Positions 1 through 10,266 of a stretch of DNA of 64,000 nt are shown piece by piece. How positions within the stretch are numbered: position 1 is the first letter of the stretch; every line of letters starts with the position of its first letter. A program made the translations under genes and the position numbers. A model generated the notes under the pieces. It did not search any database, was not told the DNA's origin, and worked only from the letters and a program-made list of their open reading frames with translations. Source of the stretch: Brasenia schreberi (lineage: Eukaryota; Streptophyta; Magnoliopsida; Nymphaeales; Cabombaceae); the NCBI GenBank assembly GCA_036023115.1, contig JAYKKT010000086.1, forward strand, positions 12,725,501-12,789,500. The letters run 5' to 3'.

Positions 1-2808
1 ATGAAGGTGGTAGATACTATGATTCGGAGAAAGATTCATATTCTATGTTTACAAGAGACAAAATGGGTTGGAGAAAAAGCAAAGGAGATAGAGGATACAG
101 GTTTTAAATTATGGTACTCAGGTAAAGAAAAGGCTTGAAACGGAGTTGGTATTATTATAAATAAAGATTTAAAGGAGAGTGTAGTAGACATACAACGATA
201 TGGTGACCGAATCATGACGTTAAAATTAGTGTTAGGAGCAGAGGTTTTGAATATAGTTTGTGCTTACGCACCCCAAGTAGGACTAGAAGATAGTATAAAG
301 ACAATTTTTTGGGAAGAGTTAGATAAGGTGTTTCAAAAGATTCCACAAAGAGAGATGATTTGTTTAGGAGGAGATTTAAATGGACATGTCGGTAAAGAGG
401 CATTAGGATATCAAGGGATTCATGGAAACTTTGGTTTTGGGGATATAAACGAGGAAGGTAGGGAGATTTTAAATTTTGCTATGGCATTTGATATCTTTAT
501 AGTCAATACAATCTTCAAAAAATGAGATCAACATTTAATTACTTATAAGAGTGGCTTATCACAAACACAAATTGATTACTTTATTTGTAGAAAAAAAGAT
601 AGAGCGTGTTGTAAAGATTGTAAGGTAATTCCAGAAGAAAGCTTAGCCACCCAACATCGACTTTTAGTTATGGATTTACAAATAAAAAAAAGGACAAAGA
701 AGCAAAGAGTGTATCGAGCTATTCAGACTAAATGGTGGAACCTCAAAAGTGAGAAAGAAAATATATTTAAACAGAAAGTCCTTCAAGGAGATGTTTGGAA
801 TTATGTTGGCACGCCCTGTGATATGTGGAACAATATGACTATACATATTAGGAAAGTGGCGAAAGATGTGTTAGGGGTATCTAAGGGAGGTGTACTGGCA
901 CAAAAAGAAGCTTGGTGGTGGAGTGAAGTAGTACAAAATAAAATCAAGGCAAAGAGGGCATGTTACAAATTACATTATGCCAAGAAAACTAGTGAAACTT
1001 TAGAAGCTTATAAGAAAGCAAAGAAGGAAGCGAAAAAGGCCGTTAGTGAAGCAAAAGCTAAGATTTGGGAGGACTTATATAAAAAACTCAACTCAAAAGA
1101 GGGTGAAAGAGATATTTTTAGGATAGCTAGGGCTAGAGATAAGAAAACTAAAGATCTTAATTATGTTAGATGCATAAAAGACGAGGATGGAAAAATTCTA
1201 GTGGCAAATGATGATATAAGAAATAGATGAAAAAACTATTTTTATAATTTTTTTAATGAAAATAAAGATGTTAGTATTAGTTTAGGAGATTTAGCCAAGT
1301 CAGAAAAGTATATAAACCACAATTTCTACCGACGTATTCAAAAGAATGAAGTCAAAGAGGCTCTTAAACATATGATGGGTGGTAAATCGGTAGGACCAGA
1401 TAATATTCCAATAGAAGTTTGAAAAATACTAGGAAAAATAGGAATCACTTGGCTCACAAGACTATTTAATGAAATATGGAAAAACCAAAAGATGCCCGAT
1501 GAATGGAGAGAAAGTACACTTATACCCATACATAAGAACAAGGGAGACATTCAAAATTGTGCGAATTATCGAGGTATCAAGTTAATGAGTCATACTATGA
1601 AATTATGGGAAAGAATTATCGAACGTAGGTTAAGACAAGTATCAAGTACAACAAAGAACCAATTTGGATTCATGCCAGGAAGATCTACTATTGAAGCAAT
1701 TCACCTTTTGAGACGTCTTATAGAACACTTTAGAGCAAAAAAGAAAGACCTTCACATGATATTTATTGATCTAGAAAAAGCTTATGATAGGGTATCGAGG
1801 GAGATTCTTTGGAGAACTTTGGAAAAAAAAGGTATCCCATTGACATATATTAACCTTATAAGAGACATGTATGATGGTGCAAAAACATGTGTGAGGACTC
1901 ATGAAGCAACGACAGACTTCTTTGAAGTTAATATTGGGTTATATCAAGGATCAACTTTAAGTCCATACTTATTTATAATGGTGATGGATGAGTTAACAAA
2001 ACATATTCAAGATGAAGTACCTTGGTGTATGTTATTTGCAGATGATATTGTATTAGTGGAGGAGTCTAAGGAAAAAGTTAATAGAAAATTGGAACTATGG
2101 AGAGAAACATTAGAAAGCAAAGGCCTCTGACTTAGTAGAACAAAGACAGAATATATGGAATGTAAGTTTGATCATTTGGTTACTTTAGAGGACATGGAAA
2201 TTAAAATTGGCACACATTGCATTCCCCAAAAGAAAAGTTTTAAATACCTAGGGTCAATTTTTCAGAGTGATGGAAGAATTGATGGAGATGTTACACATAG
2301 AATTAATGCTGGTTGGTTAAAATGGAGAGGAGCATCAGGTATTCTTTGTGATAAGAAGATACCATTAAAGTTAAAAGGTAAATATTATAGAGCAGCAATT
2401 AGGCCTGCCATGTTTTATGGTTCTGAGTGTTGAGCAGTTAATCATCAACATGTACAAAAGATGTTTGTGACAGAAATGAAGATGTTCAGATAGATGAGTG
2501 GTCATACAAGAAAAGACCGTATACATAATGAGGTTATTAGAAACAAATTAGGAGTGGCACCAATAGAGGATAAAATGAGAGAACATCGTTTAAGATGGTT
2601 TGGACATATAGAAAGAAGATCAAAAGAAGAACCTTTAAGAAGGTTAGAAAAATTAAATTTAGAAAGTATTAAAAGAGATAGAGGACGACCACAAAAGTGT
2701 TGGAAAGAAACAATAAAGAATGATCTAGCTTATTGGGAGTTAATTGCTAACATGGCACACGATAGGGATCAGTGGAAACAAAGAATCCATGTAGCCAACC
2801 CCGTCTAG
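1..2808 (+). pseudogene. RTE endonuclease/reverse transcriptase, 7 in-frame stops (copy A)
   Basis: One reading frame runs the whole length without any indel and ends at TAG 2806-2808. It encodes the end of an exonuclease-endonuclease-phosphatase (EEP) domain ([25 protein letters not shown]), a lysine-rich linker, a reverse transcriptase ([26 protein letters not shown] near base 2036) and the conserved C-terminal tail. Internal stops lie at 136, 523, 1228, 1420, 2128, 2431 and 2491. Compared with other copies, each is CGA to TGA or TGG to TGA/TAG. In the family this protein nicks target DNA and copies the element RNA at the nick; this copy cannot make it. Confidence 0.9.
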
Positions 2809-2839
2809 TATGGGAAAAGGCTTAGTTATTGTTGTTGTT

Positions 2840-2840
<1 letters not shown>
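1..2840 (+). mobile_element. RTE-clade LINE, copy A (5' end outside window)
   Basis: Non-LTR retrotransposon matching copy B at a constant offset of 10320 bases, with no length change over 2.8 kb and roughly 98% identity by eye. The copy is already inside the endonuclease domain at base 1, so its 5' leader lies off the window. The 3' end is the family end: stop codon, then TATGGGAAAAGGCTTAGTT and a short (GTT)n tail, followed directly by a TA microsatellite. The left target-site duplication cannot be seen. It lies about 1.7 kb beyond the stop codon of the broken hydrolase-related gene. Confidence 0.95.
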
Positions 2841-2841
<1 letters not shown>

Positions 2842-2880
<39 letters not shown>

Positions 2881-2970
2881 ACTAGGAGTTGGTAGACATC
2901 CTCCCATACCACACACACAATCTCTCTCTCTCTCTCTCTTTCTATATCTATATATATATATATATATATA
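2842..2970. repeat. TA and TC microsatellites
   Basis: (TA)n at 2842-2876 follows directly on the GTT tail of RTE copy A. It is followed by (TC)n at 2921-2943 and a second (TA)n at about 2950-2970. Such arrays often grow from LINE tails, which is an inference here. Confidence 0.95.
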
Positions 2971-4552
2971 GTGCGAGAGAGGGAGAGCAATCCTAATTCA
3001 AAAGCAGCAGTAGCACTTAGATAAGAGATGATAGGTGCCTTGCATCATATAGCAGGTGCCACATTGGCCCCTAGTGGTGTGTTTGATTCATGTTCTCAAG
3101 CACCTGGTATTAGAATATAGGCCTAGACCCAATGAGCTTGTAGTCATGGTTCTCCGGTTGATTCACCAGTGATACTTGGGATTTTGTGCAAACTTAGGAG
3201 AGGAGGCACTTAGGTTTCAATGTGAAACTCATGAGTCTCACTTCTTGTGCTCTACATTTTTTACTCAAATTGAGCACATCAACTACAAGTTCTACGTTTG
3301 ATACACAATAAAACTTGAAACTACAAAGCACCAAAAGTTGTGGTTGAATTCCCCTCCAATAACACACCCTAGAAGGCCTATTTGAACTCATGGATGAAGC
3401 GGCACCCAAGAATAGCAATCGGAGAGCGTGTAAAAACACTCCAAACGAAGCAGTATCATGCCCCTTCGTCTTCATGCAGCCCTGGGTCACAAACACCCCC
3501 TAGGGGCGGAGGTCCTCGTTTTTAAACTGGGTTCTTCCACCTTTGGCAATTTTTCAGTCCACCTCATGCAATGCGCAGTTTCTCCAAGTTATAAATACAG
3601 AAGAGAGAGAATCTCATAGGTCTCTCTTAGGTCCTTGCTAAGATAACCATTGAAAATGTAAGTAGGGGCTCTTCAAAAGTCTGATTTAGGAACAGGCACC
3701 AACTCCAAACAAATGAGAACATAGGACAAATAATTGCATAACCAAAAGACAAGCTGACCTCTAAACAACTCTTATGATTTACGCAACTTAGTCGTCAAGA
3801 TTAAGCAACAAGAATTCTAAATCTTCCAGTACATGCCTCTTTACAAAGAAATATCTCCTCTTGGATTTCATAATCTATTCTGTTGCTTTCGCACCATCAG
3901 CTTGGGAAACTAAAATCTGCAAATAAAATATAATCTTCGTCTCCTTCTTAAGGTTGGCCATGATAGAAGGCCATCAAGCCATCAAAGAAAAGAACACGGA
4001 ATGGTTGATGGGACTTCAAAAGTATTTTGATTTGGATCTTCGTGAAGAAGTTATAACCTCTCAATAGGCCACCATGCACCAAGCTTCTATACCAAAACTG
4101 GCCAACCTCCCCTGCTCAAGTGTATGTTACAGACCCAATCGTACAAAATTTATCCAGATCGCTGTGTACAATAAGCCCGCAGCTTCTGGCTTGGCTGTAC
4201 TAAATAAGGGATTGATAGCATCTTTTAGGCGCTCCTCAACCGAGAAAGAACGCTGCTTCAACCAACCATATTATTAAGCGCTACAGGAGGGATCCCTGTA
4301 TTTGTAACGGGCTTCGCCTTAATCTTCGTCTTTCAAATTATTGGCTGATTGAAAAATGGCAGATCATCAACTGGGCACAACTAATAGAATAGAGTGACCA
4401 ACAGTGAATTCTCTGACATAGAGACCAGCATCCGTCTTTTTTGGCAGGCTGAGCAGTTCTAGGCAATCGAGCAAATGAGGATGGAACAAGACAGCAAGCC
4501 AGAGGCTGGTTAGCAAAGAAACGCCAGCTAATTGGGGCATCTTTCAACAAGC
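2971..4552. other. Intergenic/3' flank, nothing recognised
   Basis: No protein homology, terminal repeat or RNA gene was recognised. The 100-codon open frame at 3194-3496 (minus) has no familiar motif. This stretch lies downstream of the last exon of the broken hydrolase-related gene and probably includes its old 3' UTR and terminator. Confidence 0.5.
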
Positions 4553-4805
4553 TCAGTTTACCTCTTCATAAAAGAGGACCTGTGGTTGCAGATGACCCTT
4601 ACGAAACATGTCAAAAACTTCGTTCCAGTAACCAATTACCTGCATACGATCATTCTCTATCAGGGAACCAATACCGACAGTCCTAACAAAGTTCTCAATG
4701 GGATAAATTTGTATTTACCTTTACGGTTGTATCATCATACATAACCCATGTATTGCGCTCATGACGGTATGTGAAGCAGTGATAGTGTTGCCCATAATAG
4801 CAAAC

Positions 4806-5461
4806 CTGCGAACGAAATGCCAATAATAACCAGTGTAGCCAAATCAAATGAAAAACATTGAAGGATGAATTCAACGTCTGTGGACAAATTTTGTACAAAT
4901 TTGATTATGAGAGAGAGAGAGAGCATGCATCCATTGAGGGCATCCCTGCAACCAGATAGAAAGTCGATTCAAGAGGGCACAGGAGTTCGAATGAGTCACC
5001 AACATATTCTAGCACGTAGAGAGCCCATCCAACATCATGAAAGACATGATGACGCCAAACGTCAAGCAGGAAATACCCAAAAACGTCAAGTACGGCATGG
5101 AAAGCTAGTCCGAAGCAACAACTCATGAATGCAGGAAATAGAAGTAGATGAAAGTGGTATCTTAACTAATGCATCTTCTATAGTATCAAGGACGATGAAA
5201 AATACAATCACTTTTAAAGAGCATAAAAAAGTGAATATGGCATAGATCCTTTAATTTGAATTCTCCATTACAGGTTTGGATTGAAACGAGGAGCATTTTC
5301 ATAAACTTTATCATACATATGTTTCTAATAAAAGTTAAAAACAGTATTGATACATTCAAGTGCAAGAGGTAACAAATAAAGCCACTGCTCAATATGAATT
5401 AATAAGTACGTTACAAGAGCACTAACAGAAAAAAAGTTCAATCGGAGCTTGTATGTCTTAC
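4806..5461 (-). other. Intron between last two hydrolase-domain exon groups
   Basis: The sequence sits between the acceptor at 4806-4807 and the donor at 5460-5461. It contains a short GA run at about 4910-4922. No coding or repeat homology was recognised. Confidence 0.7.
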
Positions 5462-5691
5462 CACTGAAACTACACAGCACCTTCTGCTTATATCTAGACC
5501 CTGGTATATGACATCGATGTCCAACTCTGTTGTGATTACAGCCAATGTAGCTGATATATCATCGATACTTTCACAAGTAGTCAGCCAGCCCAAAACTTAC
5601 AAGAAAAAATGCAAGTGCTGATTAATTTTAAATTGAAGGTGAAAGCTATATTAAGAAAATGAGAACAGGATCGCATATTGATAGTTCTATC

Positions 5692-6238
5692 TAATGTTAT
5701 AAATATCATATCTTATTGTAAGATATGATATGCGATACAGGTGTATCGGTACCTAAACCGATACGATTCAGATACATGTATTGCACCCATATCGTAATAT
5801 ACCATATGATACACTGCGATACAGGTATTGTATCGTATGATACACTATAAGTTTCACAAAACATATTTTTTTTAAATTAAAAGTTGAGTTTGTTTAAAAT
5901 TTTAAACCCCTCTAAGATAGCTTCTTTTGCACGTCTATCTCTTCCTCACTTAAAACTCTTCTCTCTAAAAATGCCATATTTATTTTACATTCATTAATAA
6001 TCATTTATCCTATTCAAAATGAGGCCTGAGAGTGATGTATGCATGTGATTTAGTTTGTTTTGAGGTTGAATTTGTTGTCTCTTGGTACGGTGCAAGTTGC
6101 AGAATTTTTTTCACAATTTTTAAAATTTTTTAATGATTCTTTAGAAAAATAATTTTAAAACACCTTTATCGTACCATATGATACACGTGTATCGGTGCCC
6201 TATGTGATACGTGATCCAATACAATATTTACAACATTG
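5692..6238. mobile_element. hAT-type MITE with TATCGTATGATAC subterminal repeats
   Basis: A 547-bp non-coding element. The left end reads TAATGTTATAAAT and the right end, reversed, CAATGTTGTAAAT, a near-perfect terminal inverted repeat of the same type as the two larger hAT elements here. Flanks are GTTCTATC (5684-5691) and GTTTCATC (6239-6246), an imperfect 8-bp target-site duplication as expected of hAT. Both ends are packed with copies of GTATCG/CGATAC and palindromes such as TATCGTATGATAC. It lies in an intron of the pseudogene; the duplicated target starts only about 10 bases from the splice donor at 6255-6256. Confidence 0.75.
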
Positions 6239-7639
6239 GTTTCATCAAGCGTTTACCAATTGTAAATATATGTGGAGGTGCTGAAAGAATATGATGAATG
6301 TAATTCTGTTTTCCACAGCCGGCTGCTTCAAGATCACAGGCCAATCGGTGATCCATTTCCACAAGCTTCAAAAGCTCATGAAAAGGTCCGTCTGCAGATG
6401 TGACCTGGAAAAAAAAGGCAGCCAGAGGAAATCCTTGACATCAAGGTGTCAACTGTATAGTGGTAAGAAACCAGAGTAGACCAGTACAGCCCGTGTGTAT
6501 CAGTTTCAAAGATATGAGGCATGCCTTCCTTGTTCGGAGAGCAATAGCATTGATATTGTAGAAGTATATTTTAAATGTCGGGAGTCCAATCCACAACCAC
6601 AGCAGTGCATTTGTTCATAGACGTCCATACCAAAAATAGAATGTGAAGCATTGTTAGTACAATCCCAGGAGCCTCTGGAGCTGCTTCCTTCTGATTCTGC
6701 ATCTGAAACAGCAGTACATGACCTATGCAGGCAATCAAAGATTACTGCCAGAACTTCCGATGCATCATTCATTTGTGCCTGAAAATTACCAAAAGGAATC
6801 ATGTGGGATTTAGAACTCAAGTACATGGGGAAAATGCACTTCATACTCCACCTTGCGTCAGCCAAAAACTCCAGTTTAAGAACAAAAGGTTTATTTTACT
6901 GAGCGTTAAAAGACAGCTGTCATAAGCACATACAATAAGAATTACCTCCTGGAAGAAGTTACTATCCGAATACAAATTGCCTAAAGCAATCCTTAAACAA
7001 GTTGGAGAAATAGTTCCTCTCTGCATGTCTGCTGCAGCCGTGCTCATGGCGCTAAAGATATCATGTAACGTACAGATTACGCAAGGGTCTCCGACATGCA
7101 TATGTGCTGGTCTTGACATCATAAAGAATTCAACTTTAAACCGCCTTCTGTGCCACAAGGACTGATATGGAAAAACAGAAAAATGATATCGATAAGGATC
7201 TTGAATGCAGAAATGGATAACAATAGCCATTAAAAAAGATAAAGTTCAAGCATCAGATATGAAAGCATGCAGAAATTAAATGAACAAAACAAAAAGCATA
7301 TGTGGTGTATGAGCATGAAAGCAAGGTGGTGGAAACATAGTACTTGCTAACCTGTATTATAACATTGAGAAAGCAATTGTATTCACCAATTTCATTCTTT
7401 AGATCAGCACCTAAAGCATCTGCCTTTGCCGTGACACCATCAGTAACTCCATTATGATCAAACTGACTGGGAACCATTTCTGTTGAAGATCCCTTAGGTA
7501 GTCTCATCACACGGATTGTTTGTAACTAAGAACATTATCTTAATCGTATACCTAAGAAAACAGTACTGTAATATAATATTAAATCATTCTTAACTTCTTT
7601 ATATAACTTAATATCTAGCAGTTCCAAAGGATAGACTAG

Positions 7640-7643
<4 letters not shown>

Positions 7644-7710
<67 letters not shown>
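7644..7710. repeat. (TA)n microsatellite
   Basis: About 33 TA units inside what was the intron upstream of exon 7352-7525. Long open frames reading alternating Ile-Tyr across it are artefacts. Confidence 0.97.
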
Positions 7711-7711
<1 letters not shown>

Positions 7712-7954
7712 GACGATCTCCATTTAGTCAAACAAAACAGGATTACGTAAAGAGAAGATTGGATAAAACACATGATTCTCAATGTCATAAACATGGTGAA
7801 ACCTTCTACTTGTATCACCAATCAAATCTTATAGAAAACCTCATCACCCTTTCATTAAAAAAAAAATGTGTCACAGGTCCAAACAGTGACCTAACTTTTC
7901 GGTGACAATCCATCCATGTTTGCTTTAACTCCTAATAAATGATAGAAACTTTGG

Positions 7955-8072
7955 CAACTTGATGTTAAAAATACATTTCTCCAAGGATACCTGCATGAAG
8001 AAATTTACATGAATTTACCGCCGGACTCGTGTGATAGATATACGGATGGAAAGGTATACAAACTCAAGAAGG
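7955..8072 (+). mobile_element. Copia reverse transcriptase fragment
   Basis: Translates to LDVKNTFLQGYLHEEIYMNLPPD followed by a KVYKLKK motif, the N-terminal part of a Ty1/Copia reverse transcriptase. The same segment of a related Copia is readable at about 28395. It breaks off at about 8072 where RTE copy E begins. It marks the left edge of the transposon nest. Confidence 0.8.
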
Positions 8073-9882
8073 TGTCACTCCAATTTGTTTCTAATAACCT
8101 CTATTGGTGTATACAGTCTTTTCTTGTATGACCATATATTCATCTCAACATCTTCATTTCTGCTACAAATATCTTTTGTACATGTTGATGATATTGATGA
8201 TTAATTGCCCAACACTCAAAACCATAAAACATGATAGGTCTAGTTGCTACTCTATAATATTTACCTTTTAACTTTAATGGTATCTTCTTGTCACAAAGAA
8301 TATATGATGCTCCTCTTCATATTAACCAACCTGCATTAATTCTATGCATAACATCTCCATTAATTCTTTCGTCACATTGAAAAATTGACCCTAGGTATTT
8401 AGAACTTTCCTTTTAGGGGATGTATTGTATGCCAATTTTAATTTCTATGTTGTCTGAAGTAACCAAATGATCAAACTTATATTCTATATATTCTATCTTT
8501 GTTCTACTAAGTTGGAAGTTTTTACTTTCTAATGTTTCTCTCCATAGTTCCAATTTTCTTTAACTTTTTCCTTAGACTCCTCAACTAACACAATGTCATT
8601 AGCAAATAACATGCACCAAGGTACTTTATCTTGAATATGTTTTGTTAACTCATCAATCACCATTATAAATAAGTCTGGACTTAAAGTTGATCCTTGATAT
8701 AACCCAAATATTAACTTCAAAGAAGTTTGTTATTCCTTCATGAGTCCTCACACATGTTTTTGCACTATCGTAGGCATGAATCAAAATTGGATCTATTTTG
8801 TACTCAATACTTGTCTTAACCTACGTTCGATAATTATTTCCCATAATTTTATAGTATGGCTCATTAACTTGATACCCCGATAATTAACATAATTTTGAAT
8901 GTGTTCCTTATCCTTGTATATGGGTATAATTATACTCGCTCTCTATTCCTCGGACATCTTTTGGTTTCTCCATATTTCATTAAATAGTCTTGTGTCCCAA
9001 GTGATTCCTCTCTCCTAGGATTTTTCAAACTTCTATAGAAATATTGTCTGGTCTTAAAGATTTATCACTCTTAATATGTTAAAGAGCCTCTTTGACTTCA
9101 TTCTTTTGAATACATCGATAGAAATTGTAGTTTATATACTTTTCTAATTTGGCTAACTCTCCTAATCTAATACTAACATATTTATTTAAATTTAAAAAGC
9201 TTATAAAAATAGTTTTTCATTTATTTTTATATCGTCATTTGTCATTATAATTTTTTCATCCTCGTCTTTTATCCATCTAACAAAATTAAGATCCTTAGTT
9301 TTCATATTTTTAGCCTTAGCTATCCTAAAAATATCTCTTTCACCCTTTTTTGAGTTAATCTTTTTATATAAAACCTCTCAAATTTTAGTTTTTCCTTCAC
9401 TGATGGACTTTTTTGCTTCTTTGTTTACTTTCTTATAAGCCTCTAAAGTTTCACTAGTCTTCTTTGTAACATGACTTCTTTGCCTTATTTTATTTTACAC
9501 TACCTATACTACCAAGCTTCTTTTTGTGCTGGTACACCTCCTTTAGATTTATCTAACACATCTTTCGCCACTTTCCTAGTATGTATAGTCATATTGTTCC
9601 ACATATTACAAGATGTACCAACATAATTCCAAGCATCTACTTAAGGACTTTCTGTTTAAATATTACAAGATGCACTATTGTCTTATTTGTCCACTTTTTC
9701 ATCTCTAAATCTAGATGTTGGGTGATTAAACTTTCTCCTTGAATTACCTTACAATTTTTACAACACAATCTATCTTTTTTCCTATAAAAAAATAATCAAT
9801 TTGTGTTTGTGATAAGTCACTCTTAATTAAATGTTCATCTCATTTTTTAAAGATTTTATTTACTATAAAGAGCTTTTTCATA
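8073..9882 (-). mobile_element. RTE copy E, 3' part (decayed)
   Basis: Minus-strand RTE covering the reverse transcriptase and the region between endonuclease and reverse transcriptase. A FAND in place of FADD is readable near 8605 and the frame is broken many times. The last 200 or so bases of the family 3' end are missing at the 8072 junction. The copy is interrupted at about 9882 by full-length copy B and resumes at about 13189. It is much more diverged than A to D, so it is an older insertion. Confidence 0.9.
9864..9882. repeat. Target-site duplication of RTE copy B, left
   Basis: TATAAAGAGCTTTTTCATA here matches TATAAAGAGCCTTTTCATA at 13170-13188 with one mismatch. The outermost base is ambiguous with the TTG tail. 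Confidence 0.85.
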
Positions 9883-10087
9883 ACTCCGCCCATGTAAGGG
9901 ATCACCCTTGCATTGCCGGTCCCAAGCCCGAATAAAGGAGGAGGGTTGTGTTAGGCTTCCGACAGCCAGCGTAAAACTTCGTCGAATTTCTACAACATGG
10001 ATTACAAAAATTATGAGCATTGCTTTGGGGCGTCCCCGCCTAGCGACGTGCTGTAGAGCCCGAATGCAGTAAGAAGTAAGCAAGGGC

Positions 10088-10266
10088 CACTACATTTTCG
10101 CCCGAATGTAGTGAATCAATTGTAGAGAGGGTTCCCACATCATGGACGGGTGTGGGTAAAGAAGTTAGTCCCGCTACATTGCCGCCCGAATGTAGTGAAA
10201 AATTTTCAGAGAGGGTCTTCGCATTTTGATTATGGACGGATGCGGGAGGTAAGGAAGCTAGTCCTA
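10088..10266 (+). repeat. Two tandem 84-90 bp units in RTE 5' leader
   Basis: Unit 1 starts at CTACATTTTCGCCCGAATG (10090) and unit 2 at CTACATTGCCGCCCGAATG (10174), 84 bases apart. Each opens with an inverted repeat CTACATT...AATGTAG able to form a hairpin, continues with GAGAGGGT and ATGGACGG, and closes with AAGTTAGTCC or AAGCTAGTCC. Copy C also has two units and copy D only one. The position suggests a promoter or leader monomer, which is inference. Confidence 0.8.

Larger units (their letters stand above)
4553..7525 (-). pseudogene. UCH-related protein, C-terminal seven exons
   Basis: Seven exons are readable on the minus strand: 7352-7525, 6946-7161, 6525-6778, 6257-6404, 5462-5595, 4719-4805 and 4553-4639 (stop at 4553-4555). 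All acceptors are AG. Donors are GT except that of the third exon, which reads GC. Reading phases join correctly. The product is the C-terminal ubiquitin-hydrolase-like domain of the plant DUF627/DUF629 family: GEYNCFLNVIIQ (cysteine-box position), SLWHRRRF, CLRIALGNLYSDSNFFQE, AQMNDASEVLAVIFDCLHRS, a CCGCG zinc-ribbon-like piece, KLVEMDHRLACD, YIHHILSAPPH, and the histidine box VCYYGQHYHCFTY. The third exon lost about 7 bp after LKYTS (near 6560), which breaks the frame. Whether family members are active proteases is uncertain. The matching N-terminal part is at 39855-41912. Confidence 0.88.

Noticed and set aside
212..403. Repeated 63-codon frame [17 protein letters not shown], seen in most RTE copies
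   Set aside because: It is the antisense of the conserved endonuclease region and recurs only because the LINE does.
7535..7821. Long Ile-Tyr repeat proteins
   Set aside because: They are translations of the (TA)n microsatellite.
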